The notes: generated by a model not told the origin, from the sequence alone. A DNA stretch of 64,000 nucleotides from an uncultured Limosilactobacillus sp. (GCF_934202705.1 NZ_CAKPYE010000008.1:29466-93465); one strand, 5' to 3'; shown: positions 17,703-27,781, counted from the stretch's first letter. A program made the numbers and translations.

Positions 17703-19070
17703 ATGAAAACAATCAAGGCAAGTATTCAACAGTCGATCATTATTGCATCTCTGATTTTTGGAATGTTATTTGGGGCGGGAAACTTGATTTTTCCGGTTCA
17801 TTTGGGCCAATTAGCTGGTCGTCATTGGTTAATGGCCAGTAGCGGTTTCCTGATTTCTGGTGTGTTGTTACCATTAATAGCATTACTGGCAATCAGTATC
17901 ACTAGATCGAATGGAATTTACGACTTAGCCTTGCCTAACGGTCGTTATTATGCTTTGATCTTTTTAATTCTTGTTCACGCCACGTTAGGACCATTATTTG
18001 CAACCCCACGGACGGCAACGGTGCCTTATGAGATCGGAATTTCCCAACATTTACCTGCTACAGCGAATGGTTGGGGACTGTTGATTTATTCGGCAATGTT
18101 CTTTGGTTTGGTTTATCGATTTTCCAATCACGAAGGAAAAATTACGACACTGATTGGGAAAGTTTTAAATCCATTATTCCTCTTACTGCTTTTTATCATT
18201 TTTCTATTAGCATTTATGCACCCACTCGGCGCTGCCAAGTCAGCAAGCGAAACTGGAACATATCTTAGTCATGCTTTTACGAATGGCTTTTTGCAAGGGT
18301 ATAACACCATGGATGGGCTGGCTTCATTAGCGTTTGGCATTACGGTAATTACGGCGGTTAAGGGGCTAGGAATCAAAAAGCCACAACAGATTTCGTTAGC
18401 GACCGCCAAGAGTGGGACCCTTGGGATTGCAGGAATTGCCATTATTTATCTGATTTTAATTTGGCTAGGTGCAACGAGCCTGCATCACTTTAGTCTCGCT
18501 GCTAATGGTGGCATTACCCTTGCCCAAATTTCTAATTACTACTTAGGAACAGTTGGTAATGCCATTTTGGCGGTTTTAGCAACGATTACTTGTATGACGT
18601 CAGCGATGGGGTTAGTAATCGCTTTTTCACAAGACTTTCATCGCCGTTTTCCACGAATTAGTTATCGGACATTTCTCCGCGCTAATTGTGGTTTATCATT
18701 TCTGTTTGCCAATTTGGGTCTCAACCAAATTATTACTTGGTCAACGCCAATTTTGATGTTCCTTTATCCATTAGCGATTACCCTCATCATTTTAGGACTG
18801 CTTTCGCCATTGTTTAAACATGACCGGATTGTTTATCAGGTTACGACTGGGCTAACTTTGATTCCAGCATTCTTTGATATGATTCATGCATTACCAACGG
18901 GGCTGCAAAAAAGCGAATTAGTGCAAATGTTAGTTGAATTTGCACAGCATTACTTTCCATTCTTTAAACTCGGCTTTGGCTGGTTAACCTTTGCGCTAAT
19001 TGGACTGATAATTGGGTTAGTCGGCCATACTCTGAAAATATGCAAACAAACAATGCTGGTTGATGAGTAG
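17703..19070 (+). CDS. brnQ: Branched-chain amino-acid:cation symporter BrnQ
   Basis: A 455-residue membrane protein with about 12 hydrophobic segments of the LIVCS family, which imports leucine, isoleucine and valine. The N-terminal signature FGMLFGAGNLIFPVHLGQLAG and the TPRTATVPYEIGI segment are diagnostic. ATG 17703 is chosen over TTG 17694 because AGGGGG (17687-17692) is correctly placed for it. The gene stands alone behind a T-box leader, so its expression should rise when the cognate branched-chain tRNA is uncharged. Confidence 0.93.
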   Translation: MKTIKASIQQSIIIASLIFGMLFGAGNLIFPVHLGQLAGRHWLMASSGFLISGVLLPLIALLAISITRSNGIYDLALPNGRYYALIFLILVHATLGPLFATPRTATVPYEIGISQHLPATANGWGLLIYSAMFFGLVYRFSNHEGKITTLIGKVLNPLFLLLLFIIFLLAFMHPLGAAKSASETGTYLSHAFTNGFLQGYNTMDGLASLAFGITVITAVKGLGIKKPQQISLATAKSGTLGIAGIAIIYLILIWLGATSLHHFSLAANGGITLAQISNYYLGTVGNAILAVLATITCMTSAMGLVIAFSQDFHRRFPRISYRTFLRANCGLSFLFANLGLNQIITWSTPILMFLYPLAITLIILGLLSPLFKHDRIVYQVTTGLTLIPAFFDMIHALPTGLQKSELVQMLVEFAQHYFPFFKLGFGWLTFALIGLIIGLVGHTLKICKQTMLVDE

Positions 19071-19208
19071 GGAAAATCAGTGCAGTACATTGACTAAATT
19101 ATCCCGTCATGGATTTTTAAATAGCGCATTTGAATACTAACCTTAAAAAGAATTTAGATTAATAAATTGGTAAAACAATGCATGGCCCGCGGACCTTTGT
19201 GAGCTTCT

Positions 19209-19236
19209 TTGACCAGACTATTTTTTCAGTTATAAC
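19209..19236 (+). promoter_or_regulatory. Promoter of the large adhesin gene
   Basis: TTGACC at 19209-19214, 16-base spacer, TATAAC at 19231-19236; 74 bases before the start codon. Confidence 0.55.
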
Positions 19237-19310
19237 CTATTGAATGATAAATCTACTAATGGTACGATTAATTGGTTAATGATAAGTACTATTAGGAGGA
19301 TCATTGTTCA

Positions 19311-22300
19311 ATGAGTAGTAATAATCGAAAAGAATTAGTACGTAAAATGACAGAACAACGCCAACGGTTTGCTCTACGCAAGTACACTGTGGGGGTTGCA
19401 TCAGTATTGATCGGCTTAACCTTTGTAGGGGGGGTAACGGGTCACGCTGATGTTGCGCATGAACCAGTTAGTGAAACGAGCGTTAGTCAGCAAAATCAAA
19501 ATGCAACGAATAAAGCTTCTGATATCGATAGTCATCAGGTAGCGCAGGATACTGACAAAGGGACAACTGTATCCGCAACAAGTACGGATCATAAACAGCC
19601 AGTTACTACTAATGACACGAACCCAGCAAATAATCAGACAACGTTAGTAGTCAAGAATAAAACAACGAACCAGCAGAATGCGGAACATCCTGTTCCTGAC
19701 CTTTCTGTAAGCAAGACCGCAAGTCGCTATAATGTTAATGATTGGGGTTATTCAACTACCAGTGATGGAATTATACTGGGTAATTATATTGGTCAGGGAA
19801 CTGATTTTTATATTCCCAATGCCAAGTCTTTTCGTGATGCTGGTAAGATTACAGCCGGCCAAAAAGTCTATTTGCGATATGACTTTATCCGTAACCTTGT
19901 TCAAACGAGGGGTGCCACCAGCATTTCGATTGAACGGGCAGCGGATGCTAATGACAAGGTTGTCGCAGTTGGTTACCAGCCTAGCGGTACAAACCTTAAT
20001 AAGTTGAATGCGGCTTTTGGCGATCCAAATTATTACCATTTTTCTGGTGATCACGCCGAATCTGGTAATAATATAAGATTGAAAAGTGTCGACTTAGCTG
20101 GATTAGATGTCTCGAACATTACCGATATGTCTGGCTTATTTGCTAATGATCAACATCTAGAAAGTGTTACGGGGTTAGATACTTGGAAATTTTCACCTAA
20201 CATGGGCGCCGTGGGCCACATGTTTGCCTTTGACACAAATTTAAAGACAATTCAAGGAATTGAAAATTGGGATACTTCGAACTTTAAATATATCGATAAC
20301 TTAGTAGTTGGCGATACCAATCTGACCAATTTAAACCTAGGTAATTGGAAGACTGATCAAGTAATTTTGGCTAACGATATGTTTAATGGCGCTAGTCAAT
20401 TAACGAATGTTGGTGATCTCTCAGGATGGCAATTAAACAATGCTACTTCGACTGCCAACATGTTTAAGAAAACTCAAGCCCTGCACAGCGTAGGTAATTT
20501 GAGTAGGTGGGGTCTGGCTAAGGATGAATACCTGAACAATATGTTTACTGGTTCTGGTATTACTGCGGTCAATGTATCTAACTGGAATCTTAAGAACGGT
20601 ATTCAGGCCAATGACATGTTTACTGATCTGAAGAACAAGGCCAAGATTACTATGAATGGTGATCAGTGGGCTAATGCTGGATTAAAGGCCACAGATTTTA
20701 GTGGTAATCAACCATTAATTGTGATTTCTAATGCCTTAAGTCAAGATTTGAACACCCAAAACATCGGTAATAATCAAAAGGGGCATCCAGCGAACACAGT
20801 TCATTTCTACGGACGGAATACTAATGGTGCCTCTGAAGAACTTGGCAGTCAGCAAGAGAACTTCGTTTTTTCTTCCGAGGATGCTTTAGCTGATCAATTA
20901 GCTAAAATTGGCCAAAATCCCAACGTGAAAAAAGTGATCTCCAATACTTTATCCGATCAGACGATTGCAGAGCCGGAAGGAAACACTGATTTCGATAAAT
21001 TGGCTGGTAATTACCAGGTGATGGAATCAGTTCATCGTCAATATCGAGTAATTGAAGATTATCCTGGAAACATTCATCCAATCCTGACTTTTAATGGTTC
21101 TTTTGAACGTCCGATGATTAAAAATGCTGATGGAACATTCACTTATCCAAACTTTGCTGAACCTAATGCCACTAATGGGATGAAAGTGGTTGGTAGCTGG
21201 ACTGATAAAGATGGTCATAATGCACAATATCAAAGTGATCAGACAGCTGGTCAGACAATTTATGATTTAGCACCTGATGGTTACACGTTACATTTTCCAA
21301 ATGGTGCTGACCGTGAACAAATTAATCAAAAGCGGTGGGCAGAAGTGGAACAACCAATTTGGCTCAAGAATTGGTATGTTCGTGATCATGTCAATGCAGA
21401 CTGGAAGAAAGACAACCATTTGACGGTTGACATTTTCCAAGGGTCTGAATCGGTTGCTGAAATGCCAACGGATCAAGATTTCCATATTACGTACACCGCA
21501 AATCCGCAATCAATTCAGTACCAATTCGTTGATGATGATAAAAAGGATTCTCAGGGTAATCCCACACCAGTTAAATCGTTTACCGTTACTGGTGTAACTC
21601 ATCAAACGGTTGACCCAAGCCAGACGGTTAAGGTTCCTGATAACTACAAATTAGCTGCTGGTGAATCAATTCCGACTAATTATAAATTTAAGGCATCAAA
21701 TAATGAACCAGTAACGATCCGCTTGGTTCATAAAACACAAGATGTTACTACGGCCGAAAAGAATGATCCGGTAACGTCAACTTTCCATATTATTGAAAAC
21801 TTGCCAGATGGTACTCAGAAGACAATCTGGACACTGATAACGACTCAGTATCGGCAGGCTACCAAAGACTTGGTAACTGGCAAAATCACTTATGGTAAGT
21901 ACACGGATGTTTCAGGTAAGGGTGAAGATCCGAATAACTCATATGAAATGAGAGGGCAGGATTGGCATCAAGGTCGAACAACCGCGCCAAATGATGGAAC
22001 CGCTGGAACTGGTTCATACGATGTTATTAATGGTTACACTGCTCAATTAAATGAGAACAAGCTTCCTGCAGCGTCCACGCCGTTACACATTACTTACAAT
22101 CAATCTAATCACACCTTTTACGTAGACGTTTACTATGGACAGCAACCAGTTGATGAATTCCCGAAGAGTAAAGATTTCTATATTGACTACGTTGGCAATG
22201 ATACTCATCAGGACTACCGCTATCTTTACACTGATCGGGATGGTCATCAACATGTGATCGGTAGCGATGGTCAGGTTATGACAGATCCTAATGCGATTTC

Positions 22301-23627
22301 GACAACCGTACATGGTAAGACGGGTGCAGAGATTTCTGTTCCTTCTTTACCGGCTGGCTGGGTAACTGAAGATGGTAAAGCAGTTTCCGGTGGTAAGTTC
22401 AAACCACAAAATGAGGAAACAACGATTCAAGTTAGAGTTAAGCATAACCAAATCCCTGTAACACCGGATCAAGTAACCAAGGATCATCCTTTGAAGGGTG
22501 ACGGCACCAAGGTTCCTGGTGATGATAAGGCTAAAGACGACATTACCTATAGTGACTTGCATAAGACGATTACGCGGACAATTACGATCACTAAGCCAGG
22601 TAAACAACCATATTCAAAGACGCAAACTGTTACGTTAACACGAAATGCAACGATTGATGATGTTACTGGCGATGTTCACTACGGTGCTTGGTCAACAGAT
22701 ACCTTCCCAGAATTTGATGAGGTGCCAGCTGTTCCAGGCTACACAGCATCGCAAACTAAAGTAGATGCTGCATCAGCTAGTGTTCAGACTGGTGATCAGG
22801 TCGTTAACATTAGTTATACGGCTAACGATCAAACTGGGAAGATTTCCTACGTAGATGATCAAGGTAACGAAGTTGGATCAACACTATTAACGGGGAAGAC
22901 TGGCGAGCAAGTACCAGTTAATGTGCAAATTCCAGCCGGTTGGCGTCAAGTAGATGGTCAACGTGTTCCTGACCATGTTACGGTCGGCGCTGATGGTGTA
23001 CCAACTGTTTCCGTTAAGGTTGAACATGCTAGAGTTACCGTGCAACCGACTGATCCAAAGACGGCAGCCGACAAATTGCCAGATAATCCAGCTAAGCGGT
23101 ACCCAAGTGGAGTTAGTCATGATGACTTAAATAAGACGATTACGCGGACAATCACGATTGTAAAACCAGATGGGACTCAAGAAAGTCATCAGCAAAGTGC
23201 CCACTTAACGCGGACAGCAACCGTGGACGAAGTTACTGGTAAAGTCACGTATGGCCAATGGAGTACGGGGCATTGGGATGACTATGCAGTTCCAGAAGTC
23301 CCTGGTTATGTGCCGAGCCAAAACGTAGTTGCTGGTCAGGACGTAACTATTAATACCGTTAGTGGCTCAACTAAGATTCATTACACTGCGAACTTTCAAG
23401 GGCACGACAATGGTTCTACTCGCAATGATAATAATGGTCAGTCTCAGCTTAATCACAGTACTGATACTAAATCTGTTCTAGCTAAGAGCAGTGGTACGCA
23501 ATCTCAACATCAATTACCACAAACGGGTAATGACCAAGATGCTCGTCTAGGAGCAGTTGGATTAACCCTTGCTAGCTTGACTGGTCTCTTCGGTTTGGCC
23601 AAGCTTGGTAAAAAGAAAACGGATTAG
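19311..23627 (+). CDS. LPXTG wall-anchored adhesin with MucBP/Mub repeats
   Basis: A 1,438-residue surface protein. Residues 1-47 are a YSIRK-type signal peptide (FALRKYTVGVASVLIG). A Thr/Asn-rich spacer follows. Residues about 260-445 are BspA/DUF285-type repeats (LDVSNITDMSGLF, ENWDTSNFKYID, NMFTGSGITAVNVSNWNL). From about 730 onward come three rounds of a MucBP-like domain plus a Mub-B2-like domain; the second and third B2 units share KTITRTITI at about 1084 and 1274. The sorting signal LPQTG is at 1402-1406, then a hydrophobic helix and LGKKKTD. Sortase A would couple it to the wall. MucBP/Mub modules bind mucin, so attachment to mucus is likely. GGAGGA lies before the ATG, and it is a single-gene unit ending in a strong terminator. 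Confidence 0.92.
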   Translation: MSSNNRKELVRKMTEQRQRFALRKYTVGVASVLIGLTFVGGVTGHADVAHEPVSETSVSQQNQNATNKASDIDSHQVAQDTDKGTTVSATSTDHKQPVTTNDTNPANNQTTLVVKNKTTNQQNAEHPVPDLSVSKTASRYNVNDWGYSTTSDGIILGNYIGQGTDFYIPNAKSFRDAGKITAGQKVYLRYDFIRNLVQTRGATSISIERAADANDKVVAVGYQPSGTNLNKLNAAFGDPNYYHFSGDHAESGNNIRLKSVDLAGLDVSNITDMSGLFANDQHLESVTGLDTWKFSPNMGAVGHMFAFDTNLKTIQGIENWDTSNFKYIDNLVVGDTNLTNLNLGNWKTDQVILANDMFNGASQLTNVGDLSGWQLNNATSTANMFKKTQALHSVGNLSRWGLAKDEYLNNMFTGSGITAVNVSNWNLKNGIQANDMFTDLKNKAKITMNGDQWANAGLKATDFSGNQPLIVISNALSQDLNTQNIGNNQKGHPANTVHFYGRNTNGASEELGSQQENFVFSSEDALADQLAKIGQNPNVKKVISNTLSDQTIAEPEGNTDFDKLAGNYQVMESVHRQYRVIEDYPGNIHPILTFNGSFERPMIKNADGTFTYPNFAEPNATNGMKVVGSWTDKDGHNAQYQSDQTAGQTIYDLAPDGYTLHFPNGADREQINQKRWAEVEQPIWLKNWYVRDHVNADWKKDNHLTVDIFQGSESVAEMPTDQDFHITYTANPQSIQYQFVDDDKKDSQGNPTPVKSFTVTGVTHQTVDPSQTVKVPDNYKLAAGESIPTNYKFKASNNEPVTIRLVHKTQDVTTAEKNDPVTSTFHIIENLPDGTQKTIWTLITTQYRQATKDLVTGKITYGKYTDVSGKGEDPNNSYEMRGQDWHQGRTTAPNDGTAGTGSYDVINGYTAQLNENKLPAASTPLHITYNQSNHTFYVDVYYGQQPVDEFPKSKDFYIDYVGNDTHQDYRYLYTDRDGHQHVIGSDGQVMTDPNAISTTVHGKTGAEISVPSLPAGWVTEDGKAVSGGKFKPQNEETTIQVRVKHNQIPVTPDQVTKDHPLKGDGTKVPGDDKAKDDITYSDLHKTITRTITITKPGKQPYSKTQTVTLTRNATIDDVTGDVHYGAWSTDTFPEFDEVPAVPGYTASQTKVDAASASVQTGDQVVNISYTANDQTGKISYVDDQGNEVGSTLLTGKTGEQVPVNVQIPAGWRQVDGQRVPDHVTVGADGVPTVSVKVEHARVTVQPTDPKTAADKLPDNPAKRYPSGVSHDDLNKTITRTITIVKPDGTQESHQQSAHLTRTATVDEVTGKVTYGQWSTGHWDDYAVPEVPGYVPSQNVVAGQDVTINTVSGSTKIHYTANFQGHDNGSTRNDNNGQSQLNHSTDTKSVLAKSSGTQSQHQLPQTGNDQDARLGAVGLTLASLTGLFGLAKLGKKKTD

Positions 23628-23660
23628 CAAATTAATCATGTTGCTTTTTCGCTGATTTTT

Positions 23661-23699
23661 AAAACGACTCAAGAGGATCTGACTCTTGGGTCGTTTTTT
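23661..23699 (+). terminator. Terminator after the adhesin gene
   Basis: AAAACGACTCAAGAG / CTCTTGGGTCGTTTT stem, loop GATCTGA, six-T run. Confidence 0.9.
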
Positions 23700-23762
23700 G
23701 TGGGTTGATTTAGTATAATAAGTTATTGTGAACGCATTCAGGTTGTAAAAGGAGGAACTGTA

Positions 23763-24998
23763 ATGCAATATGCAGGGAAATCACCAGCTTTATGGAAAGC
23801 AATTCGGCACGAAGAAGAACGTCAACAATCCACAATTGAGTTAATTGCTTCTGAAAATATTGTATCTGACGCTGTTCGCGAAGCGCAAGGATCAGTATTA
23901 ACTAATAAGTATGCGGAAGGTTATCCAGAGAAGCGTTATTACGGTGGTTGTCAGTACATTGACCAAGTTGAACAGTTGGCGATTGATGAAGCCAAAAAAT
24001 TATTTGGTGCTAAGTTTGCCAATGTTCAGCCACACTCTGGATCACAAGCTAACATGGCGGTTTACCAGGCCCTTTTAAAACCGGGTGATACGATTTTAGG
24101 CATGGGGATGGATGCTGGCGGACACTTAACCCATGGTTCCAAAGTCAATTTTTCTGGGAAAATTTATCAATCGTATGGCTATGGCTTAAATCCAGACACT
24201 GAGGAGCTTGATTTTGACGAAATTCGTGAACTGGCTGAGAACGTCCAGCCACAATTAATTGTTGCTGGAGCTTCGGCTTACAGTAAAATTATTGATTGGC
24301 AGAAATTCCGCGACATTGCGGACGAAGTTGGGGCTTACCTAATGGTTGATATGGCGCACATTGCTGGTTTAGTTGCCGCTGGCTATCACCCAAGCCCAGT
24401 GCCGGTTGCAGACGTAGTGACGACGACTACTCATAAGACGCTTCGGGGTCCCCGCGGCGGAATGATTTTAAGTAATTCATTGGAAATTGGCAAAAAGATT
24501 AATTCGGCACTTTTCCCAGGAATTCAAGGTGGCCCGTTAGAACACGTCATTGCAGGAAAGGCACAAGCATTTTATGAAGACCTGCAACCTCAATTTAAGG
24601 ATTATATTGGTCAAGTGGTGAAAAATGCTACGGCCATGGCAGATGAGTTTGACCAAGCAACCAATTTGCGCGTTGTTTCTGGCGGAACAGAAAATCATTT
24701 ACTTGTTTTGGACATTACCAAAACTGGATTAACTGGTAAAGACGCTCAGGCGTTGCTAGATCATGTGCACATTACAACCAATAAAGAGGCGATTCCGAAT
24801 GATCCACGGAGTCCCTTTGTAACCAGCGGGTTACGAATTGGGACGCCTGCGATTACCAGTCGTGGTTTCGTAGAAAGTGATGTTCGTAAAGTAGCCGACT
24901 TAATTGCTCAAATCTTAAATGATCCGGAAAACACGGCAGTTCAAAAATCAGTTGCTAAAGGAGTTCAAGCCTTAACCAATCGATACCCAATTAACTAA
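23763..24998 (+). CDS. glyA: Serine hydroxymethyltransferase
   Basis: A 411-residue PLP enzyme that interconverts serine plus tetrahydrofolate with glycine plus methylene-tetrahydrofolate, the main source of one-carbon units. Signature motifs are ELIASENIVSDAV at the N-terminus, YAEGYPEKRYYGGC, QPHSGSQANMAVY and the PLP-lysine motif TTTTHKTLRGPRGG. Length fits the family. AAAGGAGG precedes ATG 23763. A GntR regulator starts 13 bases after it, close enough for co-transcription, though the functional link is unclear. Confidence 0.96.
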   Translation: MQYAGKSPALWKAIRHEEERQQSTIELIASENIVSDAVREAQGSVLTNKYAEGYPEKRYYGGCQYIDQVEQLAIDEAKKLFGAKFANVQPHSGSQANMAVYQALLKPGDTILGMGMDAGGHLTHGSKVNFSGKIYQSYGYGLNPDTEELDFDEIRELAENVQPQLIVAGASAYSKIIDWQKFRDIADEVGAYLMVDMAHIAGLVAAGYHPSPVPVADVVTTTTHKTLRGPRGGMILSNSLEIGKKINSALFPGIQGGPLEHVIAGKAQAFYEDLQPQFKDYIGQVVKNATAMADEFDQATNLRVVSGGTENHLLVLDITKTGLTGKDAQALLDHVHITTNKEAIPNDPRSPFVTSGLRIGTPAITSRGFVESDVRKVADLIAQILNDPENTAVQKSVAKGVQALTNRYPIN

Positions 24999-25011
24999 AA
25001 GCGAGTTAGTC

Positions 25012-25641
25012 ATGACAAGAAAAGAAGAAGCGTATGAGTATATTCGTGGTGCCATTGTGCATAACGAATTTCATCCTAATGAAGTTATTTCCGAAAACCA
25101 AATTACTGATCAATTGAATATGAGTCGGACTCCGGTGAGGGAAGCGTTAAAGCAATTAGAATCAGATGGTCTGATTGAAATGCGAGGACGAGAAAACATT
25201 GTGACTCCATTAACTGTTGATGCAGTCCAGGAGGTTTATGAATTACGCAGTCTCTTAGAAACTTTCGCCCTTAAAAAGACAATTAATTTAATTCCAATTG
25301 TGCGGTTAAATGAGTTGGAAGAGCATTTTGAGCAGGCAGCTGCCAAAAATGATTGGGACGAATATCTCCAGGTGGACACCGCTTTTCATGAACTCATTAC
25401 GCATATTGCAGGACATCCGCGGCTGGCCCAGTTTTTAGGGATTCTTAAGGCCCAGACGGCCCGAACCCGGCACGTAAGTTCATATAATCCTAACCGGATG
25501 AGTCGGTCGCTGGAGGAACACAAGGAAATTATCAAGTGGTTACGGCAACGGAACCTGGATGAAGCAGAAAAAGCCCTTGCCTATCATTTACAACGGGTTT
25601 ATGATTCTGTTCGTTCGTATCTAAACTATCTGAATGACTAG
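25012..25641 (+). CDS. GntR-family regulator with FCD domain
   Basis: A 209-residue transcription regulator. Residues 1-70 form the GntR winged helix (EAYEYIRGAIVHNEFHPNEV, TDQLNMSRTPVREALKQLESDGLI). Residues 80-205 form an all-helical FCD effector domain with the metal-binding type histidines (DTAFHELI, LEEHKEI, AYHLQRV). FCD regulators usually respond to organic acids or hydroxy acids. It lies after glyA and overlaps no gene; a sulfite-exporter-type membrane protein follows after 14 bases. A likely target is the perfect palindrome CTTGTATACAAG at 26596-26607, before the AEC transporter and 2-hydroxyacid dehydrogenase genes. Confidence 0.88.
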   Translation: MTRKEEAYEYIRGAIVHNEFHPNEVISENQITDQLNMSRTPVREALKQLESDGLIEMRGRENIVTPLTVDAVQEVYELRSLLETFALKKTINLIPIVRLNELEEHFEQAAAKNDWDEYLQVDTAFHELITHIAGHPRLAQFLGILKAQTARTRHVSSYNPNRMSRSLEEHKEIIKWLRQRNLDEAEKALAYHLQRVYDSVRSYLNYLND

Positions 25642-25655
25642 AAAAGGGTTTTAAT

Positions 25656-26423
25656 ATGTTTACCATTCCATCGGTTGGGACAATTTGTTACTTAGTATTT
25701 GGCGGTGTCATTGCTGGGATCTTAGCTTCAGCAGCGTCCTTCGCGTCACTGGCATCATACCCATTATTGCTGAGTGTGGGGGTGCCGCCAGTCTTAGCTA
25801 ACGTTACTAATGACGGAGCATTAATCTGGGGAAGTTTGGGCTCAATTCTCGGCTCACTCCGTGAATTACATGGTTACTGGCGTCAAGTGTTATATTATGC
25901 CTTGTTTACGGTGATTGGTTCGGCGATTGGTTGCTGGTTATTGTTAGCTTTTCCAAGTGCCATTTTTGAAAAGGTCGTTCCTTTCTTTATTCTCATTGCC
26001 GGGACATTGGTTTTAGTATCTGGAAAGCATCAGCCCAACCCACAGCGCCAGCATTCCATTGGGGAACGTTGTTTCTACACAATTTGCTTAGTGCTAGTAG
26101 GAATTTATGCTGGTTACTTTGGTGCCGCTAGCGGAATTGTGGTGCTGGTTTTACTGACGTACTTAACAGAAGAAAAATTTGTGGTTGTCAATGCTTTAAA
26201 GAACGCAGTCGGGGCGTTCACTAATTTAGCAGCTTTGATCATCTATGCGTTTACTTCCCATATTCTCTGGTGGGATGCGATTCCAATGGCGGTGGGGATG
26301 TTCATTGGCGGTTATTTGGGACCAATTGTGGTTCGACATGTTTCCGCCAAACTAATGCGATGGATTATTGCGATTTTAGCGGTTACCCAAGCCCTAATTT
26401 ATTTCAAACAAGCCTATCTTTAA
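25656..26423 (+). CDS. TauE/SafE family membrane transporter
   Basis: A 255-residue membrane protein with seven or eight hydrophobic segments, of the TauE/SafE (formerly DUF81) family of anion exporters. The two-fold repeat is visible: GVIAGILASAASFASLASYP near the N-terminus and VGIYAGYFGAASGIVVLVLL in the second half. Known members move sulfite, sulfoacetate or organic anions. It is 14 bases after the GntR gene, AAAGGG precedes its ATG, and it ends at a terminator. The substrate cannot be told from the sequence; a small organic anion would match the neighbouring regulator and AEC transporter. Confidence 0.8.
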   Translation: MFTIPSVGTICYLVFGGVIAGILASAASFASLASYPLLLSVGVPPVLANVTNDGALIWGSLGSILGSLRELHGYWRQVLYYALFTVIGSAIGCWLLLAFPSAIFEKVVPFFILIAGTLVLVSGKHQPNPQRQHSIGERCFYTICLVLVGIYAGYFGAASGIVVLVLLTYLTEEKFVVVNALKNAVGAFTNLAALIIYAFTSHILWWDAIPMAVGMFIGGYLGPIVVRHVSAKLMRWIIAILAVTQALIYFKQAYL

Positions 26424-26441
26424 TTGGCTGAATAATTGATC

Positions 26442-26475
26442 ACGCTTTGCTCAAGTGATGAGTGAGGCGTTTTTT
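26442..26475 (+). terminator. Terminator after the TauE/SafE gene
   Basis: ACGCTTTGCTCA (26442-26453) pairs throughout, with several G-U pairs, with TGAGTGAGGCGT (26459-26470), then six T. Confidence 0.7.
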
Positions 26476-26563
26476 ATTTCGTGAAATTCTCAACTTGTTT
26501 AGCTTAACAATCGCTGGTTACGCTAAAGTTTGTGAAAAGCTCCACAAAAATTATTAGAAAGGG

Positions 26564-26616
26564 TTGAAATATTAATATTATTTGTTAGTATATTGCTTGT
26601 ATACAAGTTGTCGACA
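26564..26616 (+). promoter_or_regulatory. Promoter and double palindromic operator before AEC transporter
   Basis: TTGAAA at 26564-26569 and TAGTAT at 26586-26591 (16-base gap) form a probable promoter. Just downstream, over the likely start of transcription, lie two adjacent perfect palindromes: CTTGTATACAAG (26596-26607) and TGTCGACA (26609-26616). The TTGTATACAA core is of the type bound by FCD-class GntR regulators, and such a gene is encoded about 1 kb upstream. The position fits repression. Confidence 0.6.
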
Positions 26617-26707
26617 CAATGTATTTATTTAAAGAAATATTATTGCATCGCAATAACAGCAATTATTTTTAGTATTAAATCATTATCTAATCTCAGGGGG
26701 ACAGATT

Positions 26708-27781
26708 ATGAATATCGGTAGCGCCATTGTTAAGACGTTCACTAACCAGGCGATCGTCAGTGCAATTACTTCAACGATTTTTATTATTTTACTTGGTTTC
26801 TTTCTTCGCAAACGGGGAGTTTTCGGTCCAAAATTTGGTAAAGTTTTGACGAAAGTTGTTCTGTCGGTTGCGATTGCTGCTCTATCCTTTAATTCCTTCA
26901 TGCAACCAATTAATGAAAAATCGATGCATCAAGGAATTGGGGTGCTCGTTTGGGGATTTATCATTTACATTTTGTTGATCTTTATTTCACCACTGCTTTA
27001 TTCAGGACAAAAGCGTGATCGGAAAGAAGTTATGGGAATTTTGACGACTTTTGGCTCCACGACTTTCTTTGGAATTCCGATCGTTGGGGCAATTTATGGT
27101 GCCGAAGGGGTTCTCTACAGTTCAATCTTTAACATCGGTTATCGGATCTTCCTATACTCATACGCCTACATTAAGATGTCTGGTTTAAAGATGGAAAAGG
27201 ACAACATTAAAAAGATGTTCTTAAACCCAATTGTGATCGCTACCTTGCTTGGTTTTATTCTTTGGCTGATTCAACCATTAATGCCAACAGTCACGGTCCC
27301 ATTGATGAAGAATGGGGTTGCTGCTGGTGGATTAACTCAAGTAGCTTTCTACCGAATCGATCAAACTGCCGTTTGGCTGTGGCGGCCATTGAACTATCTA
27401 TCATCCCTTGCTTCACCACTAGCATGGTTAGCCATTGGTTGTACATTAGGTTCAATTTCTATTAAGGAAGCTGTTACTAACAAATTATCTTGGTACTACT
27501 CATTCAACAAGGTTATTATCGTTCCATTACTAAACTTAGTAATCTTACTAATCTTAAACGCAATGCACATCTTGCCATTAAACTATGTTGCGATTGCAAC
27601 CGTAGTTATTATGATGGCGACACCTACAGCGACGGTCGCAGCTGCATACGCCATTAGTTATGACCGGGAAGCTATTTTGACTTCTAACTCATCATTGCTA
27701 TCGACGGTTTCTGCGGTTATTATGATGCCAATTTGGATTGCGCTATTAGGGATTTTACAATCCGCCGGAATTTTCCACTAA
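26708..27781 (+). CDS. AEC-family organic acid transporter
   Basis: A 357-residue membrane protein with about ten hydrophobic segments of the auxin efflux carrier family. In lactic acid bacteria these proteins often carry malate, citrate or other carboxylates. Recognisable are the N-terminal ITSTIFIILLGFFLRKRGVF, the TTFGSTTFFGIPIVGAIYG segment and MMATPTATVAAAYAISYD near the C-terminus. CAGGGGGACAG precedes the ATG. A 2-hydroxyacid dehydrogenase follows after 31 bases, so the operon probably imports or exports a hydroxy or keto acid and interconverts it. Confidence 0.85.
   Translation: MNIGSAIVKTFTNQAIVSAITSTIFIILLGFFLRKRGVFGPKFGKVLTKVVLSVAIAALSFNSFMQPINEKSMHQGIGVLVWGFIIYILLIFISPLLYSGQKRDRKEVMGILTTFGSTTFFGIPIVGAIYGAEGVLYSSIFNIGYRIFLYSYAYIKMSGLKMEKDNIKKMFLNPIVIATLLGFILWLIQPLMPTVTVPLMKNGVAAGGLTQVAFYRIDQTAVWLWRPLNYLSSLASPLAWLAIGCTLGSISIKEAVTNKLSWYYSFNKVIIVPLLNLVILLILNAMHILPLNYVAIATVVIMMATPTATVAAAYAISYDREAILTSNSSLLSTVSAVIMMPIWIALLGILQSAGIFH

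Noticed and set aside
21027..22607. Minus-strand frames in the adhesin gene
   Set aside because: No binding sites or family resemblance; the plus frame is continuous with signal peptide and LPQTG anchor.
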